Shown: positions 8,101 to 16,705, counted from the stretch's first letter. The stretch: 30,701 bases of DNA from an uncultured Veillonella sp. (GCF_934190855.1 NZ_CAKPTN010000003.1:1-30701), one strand, 5' to 3'. The notes: generated by a model not told the origin, from the letters alone. A program made the numbers and translations.

Positions 8101-9666
8101 ATGAAAAAATCTTGGAAAAAAGCCCTCTTAGCAGGTCTTAGCATTGTAATGATGGGTTCCTTCATCGCAGGTTGTGGCTCCAATGGTGGTGCTAATAACA
8201 AAGACGTATTAAAGGTTGGCGTAACTAACTTCGCATCTACATTAGAACCTACAGAAAACTTCTTCGCCTGGGTTGTAATGCGTTATGGTATAGGTGAAAC
8301 ATTGGCTAAATTTGACGAACAAATGAAGCCTCAACCTTGGATTGCTTCTAAATGGGAAGTATCTCCAGACCATAAGACATGGACTTTTACTATCAACGAT
8401 AAGGTAAAATTCTCTAATGGTAAAAAAGTAGATGCAGCAGCTGTTAAAGCATCTATCGAACGCTCTTTTGAAAAAAACAATCTTGCAAAAACATTCTTTG
8501 AATATGATTCCATCGAAGCAAATGGCCAACAATTGGTAATTCATACGAAGAAAGAATATCCTAATATGCCTGGTCTTTTAGCTGACCCATTGTTCCTAAT
8601 CGTTGACGTTCAATCTGAAAAAGATGGTCGTAACTTCGCCAAAGAAGGTCCTATCGGTACAGGCCCATACGTAGTTAAATCTTTCACAAAAGAACGTGCT
8701 GAAATGGCCGCCAACGAAAACTACTGGGATGGCACAGTACCTTTCAAAACTGTAGAGATTCCTTCTATCGATGATCCTAATACACGTGCTATGAGCTTAC
8801 AATCTGGTGATGTTGATATGGCTGTTAACATCGGTGCTGGTGAAATTGGCTTATTCCAAAATAACGATAAGTTCAAGGTTGATGAAATTGCATCCCTTCG
8901 CGTAGTATTGGCTCGTATTAACCAAAAAGGCGTTCTTGGTGATGACAAAGTTCGTGCAGCTGTTATTTCTGCAACAGACCGCAAAAACTATGCTGATGTA
9001 TTATTAAAAGGTACATTCATTCCTGGTTCCGCTCCAATTCCACCATCCGTGGACTATGGCTTCAAAGATTTGAAAGATCCTAATGCATATAATCCTGAAC
9101 GTTCTAAACAATTGTTAGCAGAAGATGGCTGGAAAGATACCGATGGCGACGGCATCCTTGATAAAGATGGCAAACCATTAACATTCAATTTCGTAGTATA
9201 CAACTCTCGTGCTGAATTACCACTTTATGCAGAAGCTGTTCAAGCAGACCTCAAAAAAGTTGGTATCGACATGAAAATTAAAACAGTTGACTATAACTTG
9301 GTTGATAAAATGGGTAAAGAAGGCGACTATGATATGCTTATTTCCAATATCGTAACTGCTAATACAGGCGACCCAATCTGGTTCTTAGGTAACTACTGGC
9401 ATACTAACGTAGATGGTTCCAATCCTCAAAATGGTTCTGGTTACTCCAACCCACAAGTTGACCAATTGTTAGATGCAGCTAAAACTGAATTCGATCCTGC
9501 TAAACGTCGTGAATATGCAATCCAAATTCAACAATTATTGATGAATGATGGCGCTGCATTATTCTTAGGTTACCCTAAAACTAATATCATAACTGGCTCT
9601 TACTTGAAAGGTGCCGTAATGTACCCAACTGATTACTACTGGATTACAAACAAAATTACTAAATAA
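8101..9666 (+). CDS. Family 5 solute-binding lipoprotein (NikA/DppA/OppA type)
   Basis: A 521-residue extracytoplasmic substrate-binding protein. The ATG at 8101 follows AAGGAG and opens a lipoprotein signal peptide (KKSWKK, hydrophobic core, FIAGC with the lipidated Cys at about 25). Family 5 blocks are clear: WTFTINDKVKFSNG, GPIGTGPYVVKSF and IDDPNTRAMSLQSGDVDMA, which resemble NikA. Residues 346-357 form a DxDxDG loop (DTDGDGILDKDG), common in this family and potentially Ca-binding. It sits between permeases and ATPases of the same system. A second binding protein at 11663 is a close paralog. An in-frame start 11 codons upstream is unlikely because it lacks a ribosome binding site and would bury the signal peptide. 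Confidence 0.93.
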   Translation: MKKSWKKALLAGLSIVMMGSFIAGCGSNGGANNKDVLKVGVTNFASTLEPTENFFAWVVMRYGIGETLAKFDEQMKPQPWIASKWEVSPDHKTWTFTINDKVKFSNGKKVDAAAVKASIERSFEKNNLAKTFFEYDSIEANGQQLVIHTKKEYPNMPGLLADPLFLIVDVQSEKDGRNFAKEGPIGTGPYVVKSFTKERAEMAANENYWDGTVPFKTVEIPSIDDPNTRAMSLQSGDVDMAVNIGAGEIGLFQNNDKFKVDEIASLRVVLARINQKGVLGDDKVRAAVISATDRKNYADVLLKGTFIPGSAPIPPSVDYGFKDLKDPNAYNPERSKQLLAEDGWKDTDGDGILDKDGKPLTFNFVVYNSRAELPLYAEAVQADLKKVGIDMKIKTVDYNLVDKMGKEGDYDMLISNIVTANTGDPIWFLGNYWHTNVDGSNPQNGSGYSNPQVDQLLDAAKTEFDPAKRREYAIQIQQLLMNDGAALFLGYPKTNIITGSYLKGAVMYPTDYYWITNKITK

Positions 9667-9678
9667 TAAGGAGCTATA

Positions 9679-10476
9679 ATGGCAGAAAACGTACTAACTG
9701 TAGAAAACCTTAACATCGCGTACCAAGGTGTGCCTGCTGTTATGGATGTGAATTTTACCTTGGAACGCGGCAAGGTATTAACCATCGTAGGCGAGTCCGG
9801 ATCTGGTAAAACTACCGTGATCCGGGCCCTCATGGGTTTACTACCTGTAGGTGGTGAAGTTACAGATGGTTCTATGATCTTTAATGGTCATGACCTTCGT
9901 AACCTGTCTAAATCTGAATGGAGATCTTTGCGAGGCAAAGATATGGCCATGATTTTCCAAGATAGTGGTAGTGCCTTAGATCCAATCGTCCGCATTGGTA
10001 AACAATTCAGAGAATTGTTCAAGTCTCATATTGAAATCTCTAATGAAGAATGTGATCGCCGTGCTATTGAATTGCTAGAATCCGTATCTCTTCCTAATGG
10101 AGCAGATATGCTTCGTCGCTATCCGCATGAATTATCTGGCGGTCAACGCCAACGTGTTGGTATTGCTATGGCGTTGGCATTAGATCCAGTACTACTTATT
10201 GGGGATGAACCGACCTCTGCACTAGACGTTACGACACAATCTCAAGTGGTAATGCAAATGCTTGAATTATCTAAAGAGCATAATTCTGCCATTGTTATGG
10301 TAACCCATAACCTTGGTGTAGCGGCCTATATGTCTGACTATATCATTGTTATGAAAAAAGGCCGTGTCGTAGATGCCGGCACACCACAAGACATTTTGGA
10401 ACATCCATCTAATGAATATACGAAGCAATTAAAAAATGCGGTACCAACATTGGGAGGAGGTCGTTACATTGACTAA
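9679..10476 (+). CDS. ABC importer ATPase, NikD/DppD family
   Basis: A 265-residue cytoplasmic ATPase powering the importer. Walker A GESGSGKTT (about residues 38-46), the Q-loop IFQDSGSALDP, the signature LSGGQRQRVGIAMAL, Walker B LLIGDEPTSALD and the switch His in VTHNLGVAA are all intact. The C-terminal extension typical of oligopeptide/nickel ATPases is short, ending in KNAVPTLGGGRYID. It starts 12 bp after the binding-protein stop, with AAGGAG. Its 3' end overlaps the start of the second ATPase gene. Confidence 0.95.
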   Translation: MAENVLTVENLNIAYQGVPAVMDVNFTLERGKVLTIVGESGSGKTTVIRALMGLLPVGGEVTDGSMIFNGHDLRNLSKSEWRSLRGKDMAMIFQDSGSALDPIVRIGKQFRELFKSHIEISNEECDRRAIELLESVSLPNGADMLRRYPHELSGGQRQRVGIAMALALDPVLLIGDEPTSALDVTTQSQVVMQMLELSKEHNSAIVMVTHNLGVAAYMSDYIIVMKKGRVVDAGTPQDILEHPSNEYTKQLKNAVPTLGGGRYID

Positions 10477-11284
10477 CTACGCTGTAGAATTAAAAAATGT
10501 ATGTAAACGATTCCCACTTCCTACAGGTGGTGAGCTGGAAGCATGTAAGGATATTAATATTACCTTAGAAAAAGGCCAGTCCCTTGGGATTGTAGGGGAA
10601 TCTGGCTCTGGTAAAACGACTTTGGTTCGTATGATCATGAAGATGTTGCCTATTACGGAAGGCGAGATTTACGTAGATGGCGTAGAGATTCAGCATATGA
10701 ACTCTGAGCAAACAAAAGAATACCGCAAGAAAATTCAAATGGTATTCCAAGACCCATCTGCAGCATTTAATCCGCGTATGAAGGTAAAGGATATCATCCT
10801 TGAGCCATTATATAACTTTGGCCTTTTAGAAAAAGGGAAAGAAGAACAAATTGCTGGCGATTATCTTGAGATGGTAGATTTACCTCGCGAGTTTATGCAT
10901 CGCTATCCTCATGAAATGTCTGGTGGTCAACGTCAACGTGTGGCCATTGCCCGTGCTATCGTGTTAGAGCCTGAAATTCTCGTATTAGACGAAGCCACTA
11001 GTGCTCTAGACGTATCTGTACAAGACTCCATTGCCTATTTATTGGCGCGTTTACAAAAAAAGAAAAACTTAACATACATATTTATCGCTCATGATATCGC
11101 CTTCATTCGTACTATGTGCCACAAGGTGGTCGTAATGTACAAAGGGGCTATCGTTGAAGAGCTAGATGCATTCCATTTAGCCGATGCAAAGCATCCGTAT
11201 ACAAAGGTTCTATTGAGCTCTATCTTTGAAATTGGCCAAGATCATAAGCCACTTACACTAGAAGAGGCTACATTAGAAGCATAA
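10469..11284 (+). CDS. ABC importer ATPase, NikE/DppF family
   Basis: The 271-residue second ATPase of the heterodimer. I place the start at the TTG at 10469 because the strong site GGGAGGAGG (10452-10460) is 8 nt upstream and the protein then begins MTNYAVELKNVCKRF, normal for the family; the in-frame ATG at 10436 would add eleven unlike residues and lacks such a site. Walker A GESGSGKTT, Q-loop VFQDPSAAFNPR, signature MSGGQRQRVAIARA, Walker B ILVLDEATSALD and IAHDIAFIR are intact. It overlaps the preceding gene by 8 bp, so the two ATPases are coupled. Confidence 0.94.
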   Translation: MTNYAVELKNVCKRFPLPTGGELEACKDINITLEKGQSLGIVGESGSGKTTLVRMIMKMLPITEGEIYVDGVEIQHMNSEQTKEYRKKIQMVFQDPSAAFNPRMKVKDIILEPLYNFGLLEKGKEEQIAGDYLEMVDLPREFMHRYPHEMSGGQRQRVAIARAIVLEPEILVLDEATSALDVSVQDSIAYLLARLQKKKNLTYIFIAHDIAFIRTMCHKVVVMYKGAIVEELDAFHLADAKHPYTKVLLSSIFEIGQDHKPLTLEEATLEA

Positions 11285-11350
11285 TATAAGAAATACATTC
11301 AAGCGTATAGATTTAACATGTAGAGTTTTAAATCTGATAGGTATATTACA

Positions 11351-11386
11351 ATAGCAGTTAGTTTAAAAGCTAACTGCTATTTTTTT
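11351..11386 (+). terminator. Terminator of the transporter operon
   Basis: ATAGCAGTTAG and CTAACTGCTAT form a perfect 11-bp stem around an 8-nt loop, followed by TTTTTT. It lies 67 bp after the last ATPase gene, separating the operon from the second binding-protein gene. Confidence 0.88.
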
Positions 11387-11490
11387 ACACTAAAGTTAGG
11401 TATGAATAATTTTTGAATAGGTATATCGAAATATTTCGTCAATATGCATTGTGTTAACACCCAATATATAGTATAGTTGACTATATGAAA

Positions 11491-11508
11491 TATACCCCTA
11501 TGGGTATA
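11491..11508. promoter_or_regulatory. Second copy of the palindromic operator (TATACCC-CTAT-GGGTATA)
   Basis: An inverted repeat with 7-bp arms sharing the core ATACCCCTAWGGG with the site at 5776. A possible -35 (TTGACT, 11477-11482) lies just upstream, with only weak -10 candidates overlapping the palindrome, so the promoter itself is uncertain. The recurrence ahead of both members of a paralogous pair argues for one shared regulator. Confidence 0.5.
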
Positions 11509-11514
11509 ACGAGA

Positions 11515-11625
11515 TATGCTCATATGAAGTGATGTACATAGATTCTCTCTATATTAACTGTTGTAAAAAGCGGGTTAGGTTTACTAGGTTATGTTAAGGC
11601 AAAACATAGTGAGTATCTGAGCATA
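11515..11625 (+). ncRNA. Possible structured leader RNA of the second binding-protein gene
   Basis: TATGCTCA (11515-11522) can pair with TGAGCATA (11618-11625) to close a region holding two inner hairpins, ATAGA/TCTAT near 11538-11552 and TATGTT/AACATA near 11590-11607, a three-way-junction layout. It ends about 38 nt before the start codon. It does not match the cobalamin aptamer or any riboswitch class I recognise. The pairings are seen; that they form a functional element is inference. Confidence 0.3.
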
Positions 11626-11662
11626 AATGATAGTTAATGTATGTAGAAAGGTTAGGTGTGTA

Positions 11663-13216
11663 ATGAAAGGGTTTCGTAAGGCTTTATTAATTGGCATGAC
11701 CTTAGGTATGACCGTGCTAGGCACAGTTGGTTGTATGAATCAAGAGGCTGCTCCATCTAATGATGTGCTAAAGGTAGGGGCCATTAGCTTTGCTGGAACA
11801 TTAGAACCAACAGAAAACTATTTCAGCTGGGCCGTTGTACGCTTTGGCGTAGGTGAAACGCTCATTAAGTTTGACGATCAAATGAAAGCAACCCCATGGC
11901 TTGCCACCTCTTGGAAACAAGGTGATGACAAGTTGACCTGGACTTTCACCATTAACGATAAAGTAAAATTCTCTAATGGTAAAAGTTTGACCGCAGAGGC
12001 TGTAAAAGCATCTCTAGAAAGAACCTTTGCTAAGAGTAAAAGAGCAAAAACGTTCTTTAACTATACAGACATCACCGCTAAAGGTCAGGAATTGACGATT
12101 AAGACTGACAAGGAATACTATAACTTGCCAAACTTGTTAGGGGATCCATTGTTCCTAATTATGGATGTCACAGCAGAGGCCGATGGTCGTGATATTGCGA
12201 AGGAAGGTCCTATCGGTACGGGCCCTTATGTAGTATCCTCTTTCACAAAAGAGCGTGCAGAACTAAAACGTAACGATAACTATTGGGATGGTAAGGCCGG
12301 CTTTGCTAAGGTTGAAATTCCATCCATTAACGATGCCAATACACGTGCTATGGCATTGCAAGCAGGCGATGTAGATATGGCCGTTAGCATTGGTCCTGGC
12401 GAATACGGTATTTTCCAAAATGATAAGAACTTTACTATCTATGAAGTAGCTTCCTTGCGTGACGTATTTGTTCGTATGGGGCAAAAAGGTAAGCTTAAAA
12501 ATCCTGATTTGCGGGCGGCCCTCATAGCTGCAGCAGACCGTGAGTCTTACGCAAAGAATCTTATGAAAGATACCTTTGTACCTGGTAAGGCTCCATTGCC
12601 ACCATCCATTGACTATGGCTTTAACCAACTGCGCGATCCTAATAAATATAATGTAGAACATGCTAAAGAATTGCTTAAACGTGCAGGCTATGAAGATACG
12701 AATGGCGATGGCATTGTAGATAAAAACGGTGAAAACCTAGTGCTTGATTTCTATGCCTATACATCTCGTCCTGAATTGCCATTATATGCAGAAGCATTAC
12801 AAGCAGACTACAAAAAAATTGGTGTAGATTTACAAATTAAAATCGTAGACTATGCTGTGATTGACACATTATCTCAATCTGGCGATTATGACATGATTAT
12901 CTCTAGCGTAGTAACTGCTAATACAGGTCAACCAGTATGGTTCTTGAAACAATACTGGGGCACAGGTGTTGAAACTAATGGTACGGGCTTCTCCAATCCG
13001 CGTTTCGATGAATTGTTAGCCCTTGGTGAAAGTGGTAATGATCCAGTGGTACGCCGTAATGCGGTTATCAATGCACAACAACTTATGTTAGATAACGCGG
13101 TAGCATTGTTCTTGGGCTATCCTAAAGTCAATATCGTAGGTAATAAGAAGATTGATGGTATTAAGATGACACCATCTGAATACTACATCATTACGAAAGA
13201 CCTTAAACTTAAATAG
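11663..13216 (+). CDS. Second family 5 solute-binding lipoprotein (paralog)
   Basis: A 517-residue binding protein clearly paralogous to the one at 8101. Long near-identical blocks include TWTFTINDKVKFSNGK, EGPIGTGPYVV, SFTKERAE, TRAM.LQ.GDVDMAV and ISxVVTANTG, with the same DxDGDG-type loop (DTNGDGIVDKNG, residues 345-356). The start is taken at the ATG at 11663, which opens a lipoprotein signal (KGFRKALL..., GTVGC with Cys at about 24); the TTG-like extension upstream would bury it. The ribosome binding site is weak. It has no permease or ATPase of its own and probably feeds the neighbouring importer, perhaps with a different substrate range. It lies behind its own terminator-separated leader carrying the shared palindrome. 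Confidence 0.9.
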   Translation: MKGFRKALLIGMTLGMTVLGTVGCMNQEAAPSNDVLKVGAISFAGTLEPTENYFSWAVVRFGVGETLIKFDDQMKATPWLATSWKQGDDKLTWTFTINDKVKFSNGKSLTAEAVKASLERTFAKSKRAKTFFNYTDITAKGQELTIKTDKEYYNLPNLLGDPLFLIMDVTAEADGRDIAKEGPIGTGPYVVSSFTKERAELKRNDNYWDGKAGFAKVEIPSINDANTRAMALQAGDVDMAVSIGPGEYGIFQNDKNFTIYEVASLRDVFVRMGQKGKLKNPDLRAALIAAADRESYAKNLMKDTFVPGKAPLPPSIDYGFNQLRDPNKYNVEHAKELLKRAGYEDTNGDGIVDKNGENLVLDFYAYTSRPELPLYAEALQADYKKIGVDLQIKIVDYAVIDTLSQSGDYDMIISSVVTANTGQPVWFLKQYWGTGVETNGTGFSNPRFDELLALGESGNDPVVRRNAVINAQQLMLDNAVALFLGYPKVNIVGNKKIDGIKMTPSEYYIITKDLKLK

Positions 13217-13225
13217 ACAAAAAAG

Positions 13226-13250
13226 AAGAGGACCATTTGGTCCTCTTTTT
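13226..13250. terminator. Bidirectional terminator between convergent genes
   Basis: AAGAGGACCA and TGGTCCTCTT form a 10-bp stem around TT. T-runs occur on both strands (TTTTT after it on the plus strand, and the reverse of AAAAAA before it), so it can serve both the binding-protein gene and the convergent minus-strand gene. Confidence 0.88.
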
Positions 13251-13258
13251 GTATGTCA

Positions 13259-14194
13259 TTATTTTTTATTTTTCTCTGTTACGTCTAAGTCTGCCATATT
13301 TACGGCATTGGCTTTGCTAATCATCTTGTTGTATTTAATAAATAATTGCGTATAGGCTTCGCCGTAAGATGAGTTAATAATGATGTAGTTGCGGGCTTCT
13401 GCAATAAATTCTTTTACAGCATCTTGATACTCTCGCACAGCATTTTGTGTTTCTGAAGTAGTACCAGGTTGTAATTTGCTAATGCGTTGTGAAATTTGTT
13501 GTAAGTTAGCCTCAACCTTTTGAGTATCCGTATTTCCATCTGGATCAATAAGGTCGATAGTTTGTGCTGTCATGAGGTTTAACTCAATAAAGTTAACCGC
13601 ATTTTCCCGTTTTTCGCCTTGATACTCGGTCATGCGCTCTTTATAGAGTTCATTGTTACGATTATCTAAAGCTAAATCTAATGCATTATACGTAGCGTAG
13701 AATTGTTCAGCTAATGGTACATATTGTGCTGCTAAATCATCGCTACCTTTGAAATTATCTTTTTCAAATCGACGTTCTACATAGTAAGCTTGCAACTGAT
13801 CGGCAATCGGAATGATCTGATCAAGTACAGTCAGTACGTCATTGGTTGCTTGGTTTACATCTTCATATGGAGTAGAACTATCTTGTTTTGCTGTTTCTAA
13901 TGCAGCTCGGAGTTCCTTATATTTAGGTAATGTAATCGTCGTGTTATGAGAACCATTACGTAACTCTTCAAGAGTTGGCTGTAATTGGTTAGCATAAGCT
14001 ACGTTGTACGAGTTATATGTGTCTAGTGCGACAATATAAGGACGGATTGCGTTGATCTTATCGTCAACCGTTGATCGATATAAAATTGTCGTTGTATTGG
14101 ATGACAAGAGTGTATACACCCCATAAATCCCACCACCGATAATAGCTGCACCGAGTACGATGGCCGCTATTAACTTGATGTACCCCTTTTTCAA
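13259..14194 (-). CDS. DUF3829-like membrane-anchored protein
   Basis: A 311-residue protein with one N-terminal hydrophobic segment (about residues 7-30, LIAAIVLGAAIIGGGIYGVY) and no lipobox cysteine, so probably a signal anchor with the rest outside the membrane. The mature part is rich in helical, Gln/Asn/Tyr-containing stretches with regular heptad-like spacing. Features such as KINAIRPYIVALDTYN, a tyrosine- and alanine-rich middle and NFIELNLMTAQTID resemble DUF3829 (YiiG-type) proteins; this is a family guess from pattern. The start is TTG, supported by AAGGAG at 9 nt distance. It is a single-gene unit facing the binding-protein gene and divergent from the restriction locus. Function unknown. 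Confidence 0.75.
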   Translation of the reverse strand: MKKGYIKLIAAIVLGAAIIGGGIYGVYTLLSSNTTTILYRSTVDDKINAIRPYIVALDTYNSYNVAYANQLQPTLEELRNGSHNTTITLPKYKELRAALETAKQDSSTPYEDVNQATNDVLTVLDQIIPIADQLQAYYVERRFEKDNFKGSDDLAAQYVPLAEQFYATYNALDLALDNRNNELYKERMTEYQGEKRENAVNFIELNLMTAQTIDLIDPDGNTDTQKVEANLQQISQRISKLQPGTTSETQNAVREYQDAVKEFIAEARNYIIINSSYGEAYTQLFIKYNKMISKANAVNMADLDVTEKNKK

Positions 14195-14237
14195 CTGCGT
14201 ACGCTCCTTGCAAACACACTAACTCTGTTGGATCCAT

Positions 14238-14280
14238 TTGGGCGCACTACGCCCCAAGAGTAATTAGTTACATTATATCA
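14238..14280 (-). promoter_or_regulatory. Promoter and leader hairpin of the minus-strand DUF3829-like gene
   Basis: On the minus strand an extended -10, TGATATAAT, lies at 14280-14272 with no good -35. Downstream, in the leader, TTGGGGCG and CGCCCAA form a small GC-rich hairpin (14257-14238) ahead of the ribosome binding site at 14209-14204. Confidence 0.45.
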
Positions 14281-14429
14281 CAACTCTAGGAGACAAAAAA
14301 GACGTATAGTAGTAATAATCATAAGGGATTGATGAAATTATTTGATATGAACATATATTGATATTTATATATTGCGATTTATAGATGAAAATGCTAGTGA
14401 AAGTTGAATTAGTATATTCTTTTATACCT

Positions 14430-14438
14430 TGATATAAT
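14430..14438 (+). promoter_or_regulatory. Extended -10 promoter of the restriction operon
   Basis: TGATATAAT at 14430-14438 is an exact extended -10 element; the -35 region (about 14409-14415) is weak. The transcript would begin near 14445, about 20 nt ahead of the endonuclease start, with GGGAGGC as ribosome binding site. The same nine bases form the divergent promoter at 14280-14272. Confidence 0.5.
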
Positions 14439-14467
14439 TTACATATATGCGATGGGAGGCGGTTCTA

Positions 14468-15853
14468 ATGAATTTAGATAAAGTGTATAACTCTATTGAA
14501 GATGTATTAGAGGTGGCGCAATCTGCAGAAGGCAGAACAGTTGGCGAATTTGATATAAATAATCGCTTAGATAGTAAAGGGAATAAGGGCGGTATAGGTC
14601 AGATTTTAGAGGAAGGCCTTTTTAAAATTGCGGTGAATAGTCGTGCTGAAGCCGATTTTGTAAATTTGGGATTAGAGCTAAAAGTAACAGCTATAAAAGA
14701 GAATAAAAAGAATGACTTCTCAGCTAAAGAGCGTTTAGTGCTTAACATTATCAATTATGAAGAAGATTATAAGGATTCCTTTTATAACTCTGCTTTTTGG
14801 CAGAAAAATAAGAATCTATTAATTGTATTTTACTTATATAAGGATGACTTAGATAAGAAGGAGTTTCCGATAGTTAAATCTGTTTTGCATGAATTTGATC
14901 CGGCAGATTTGGAAATCATAAAGCAAGACTGGCAGACTATTATAGATAAAATTAAGCAAGGTGAAGCCCATAATATCTCTGAAAGTGATACCATGTATTT
15001 AGCTGCATGTACTAAGGGTGTTAATGCTAATTCAGTGAGAAAACAACCGTTTTCAGATATACCTGCCAAGCAACGTGCCTTCTCTCTTAAAAGTTCCTAT
15101 ATGACTGCTTTTGCTCGACGTGTTATTGAGCGACAATCAATTCCATCGCTCTTTAATGTTGATGAACTTAAGAGTAAGACTACATTACAGCTATTACAAG
15201 AACGATTTGCTCCATATATTGGTAAAAGGGTATCTGAGCTTGCTCGACTTATGAATATCCCAGTCAGCACTAATAAGGCTTTTAACGCAAACCTTATTAG
15301 CGCCATATTAAGGGTAAAGGGAACTAAGCTAGAATCTCTTAGAGAGTTTAATAAAGCTAATATAAAATTTAAAACAATAAGATTAGAGCCTAATGGGGTT
15401 CCTCGTGAACATATGTCCTTTGAACAAATTGATTTTAATCGTTGGATTAGAGATGACTGGGAAGAATCTCAAGTTTACGAGAATTTTGAATATACAAAAT
15501 ATCTATTTGTGGTATTTCAATACGATGAAACAGCGACACAAAATAAAGATAGAGAGCCTTACTTAAAAGGCGTTATGCTTTGGAATATGCCAGAAGTAGT
15601 TATTGAACATGAACTAAAAGATCTTTGGAAAACAACTAAATCAATTTTGGAAACGGGTGTTGAACTTAAACCTGTACCTAACGGTGTATCCAATAATTTG
15701 CCAGGAACTAAATTTAATGGTGTTTGCCATATACGTCCTAAGGGGAAAGATGGAAACGATAAGGTTCTGTTGCCTGACGGTCAAGCGATAACAAAACAAT
15801 GCTATTGGTTAAATAGAGAGTATATAGCAGAAATACTGAAAGACTTAAAATGA
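14468..15853 (+). CDS. Type II restriction endonuclease, Sau3AI/MutH family
   Basis: A 461-residue endonuclease. The N-terminal domain carries the MutH/Sau3AI active-site pattern: GGIGQILEEGLF (residues 41-52), then Asp63, Glu70 and Lys72 in EADFVNLGLELKVT, the D-x6-E-x-K spacing of MutH. Sau3AI-type enzymes cut before GATC and carry a second MutH-like domain; the C-terminal half here (about 230-461, with RVSELARLMNIPVS and NRWIRDDWEESQVYENFEYTKYLFV) fits that two-domain plan. The start at ATG 14468 is chosen because GGGAGGC lies just upstream; the in-frame ATG at 14447 lacks a site. Two genes follow on the same strand, the last a C5 methyltransferase, as expected for a GATC system. The exact recognition site is inferred. 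Confidence 0.88.
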   Translation: MNLDKVYNSIEDVLEVAQSAEGRTVGEFDINNRLDSKGNKGGIGQILEEGLFKIAVNSRAEADFVNLGLELKVTAIKENKKNDFSAKERLVLNIINYEEDYKDSFYNSAFWQKNKNLLIVFYLYKDDLDKKEFPIVKSVLHEFDPADLEIIKQDWQTIIDKIKQGEAHNISESDTMYLAACTKGVNANSVRKQPFSDIPAKQRAFSLKSSYMTAFARRVIERQSIPSLFNVDELKSKTTLQLLQERFAPYIGKRVSELARLMNIPVSTNKAFNANLISAILRVKGTKLESLREFNKANIKFKTIRLEPNGVPREHMSFEQIDFNRWIRDDWEESQVYENFEYTKYLFVVFQYDETATQNKDREPYLKGVMLWNMPEVVIEHELKDLWKTTKSILETGVELKPVPNGVSNNLPGTKFNGVCHIRPKGKDGNDKVLLPDGQAITKQCYWLNREYIAEILKDLK

Positions 15854-15860
15854 GGGTGTT

Positions 15861-16694
15861 ATGGCAGAGAGAAAATCTACCTTTAAAGGCGATTTAAAAA
15901 GTGAAAGAGCAGTAAATGAATTTTTACAGAAGCACCTATATAGTCGTTTAGTTGATAAAGGTATAATTGCTACTTTTAATTCAGAAACAACCGACGATCA
16001 ACAACATAATGGAATTGACACAATTGTATATATTTTTAATGCTGATAAAACAGTTAATCAAAATGGAATTAATATTGATGAAAAAACAGCATTACACTAT
16101 GCAAAGACAAATTTAAATGAAAAATCATTGCCGACATTTGCATTTGAGGTTTCTTATTTAAAATATGGGAAGCTAAAAATAGGATGGTTGACAAACGAGA
16201 AGTATGATGGCACTAAAATTTATTTTCTTTGTTGGCTATGGATTAAAGCAAATGCAAATAAGTACGATTTGAATTGTGAGGATATTTTAAAAATAGAAGT
16301 TATGTCTATTCATAAAAAGACCATAAGAGATAATCTTATAAGTCGTGCATTAGGCCGTATTGATATTAAATCATTTGAAGAGAATGCAGTAGTTTTGCGC
16401 AAAAAGATGAGGGATAAGGGTGTTAAACGTTTAGAATTAGAACGAAAACTAGAGCCATTGATTAATTCGTTAGCTGATACTGAAGAATATGAAGGCGCTG
16501 CTCAAATGGGGATTCACCCTGAGAAATCAAATAGACTATCTTATCCGCAATGGGTATTATCCTCATCGGATACACTAAATGAAGCACCATTAAATATAGT
16601 AGTAGAAAAGGAGGAGCTGGTTAATTTAGCAAGTAGTCATTGGGTAATCACTCCCAATAGCTTTATTGTTAAGAAAACTGTATCTAAAAAATGA
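15861..16694 (+). CDS. Unrecognised protein within the restriction-modification locus
   Basis: A 277-residue soluble, basic protein with no signal peptide. It starts 7 bp after the endonuclease stop, with GAGGGTG, so it is co-transcribed and probably co-functional. I do not recognise the family. The segment NGID (about 50-53), then PTFAFEVSYLKYGKLKIGWL (91-110) and a YFLCWLWI strand, is vaguely like a PD-(D/E)XK nuclease core, but the usual E-x-K is replaced by E-x-S, so a degenerate nuclease or DNA-binding accessory are guesses only. The middle (about 160-210) is a charged helix-rich region. It could be a specificity, control or second nuclease component of the locus. Confidence 0.8.
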   Translation: MAERKSTFKGDLKSERAVNEFLQKHLYSRLVDKGIIATFNSETTDDQQHNGIDTIVYIFNADKTVNQNGINIDEKTALHYAKTNLNEKSLPTFAFEVSYLKYGKLKIGWLTNEKYDGTKIYFLCWLWIKANANKYDLNCEDILKIEVMSIHKKTIRDNLISRALGRIDIKSFEENAVVLRKKMRDKGVKRLELERKLEPLINSLADTEEYEGAAQMGIHPEKSNRLSYPQWVLSSSDTLNEAPLNIVVEKEELVNLASSHWVITPNSFIVKKTVSKK

Positions 16695-16705
16695 TGCCTA
16701 AATTT

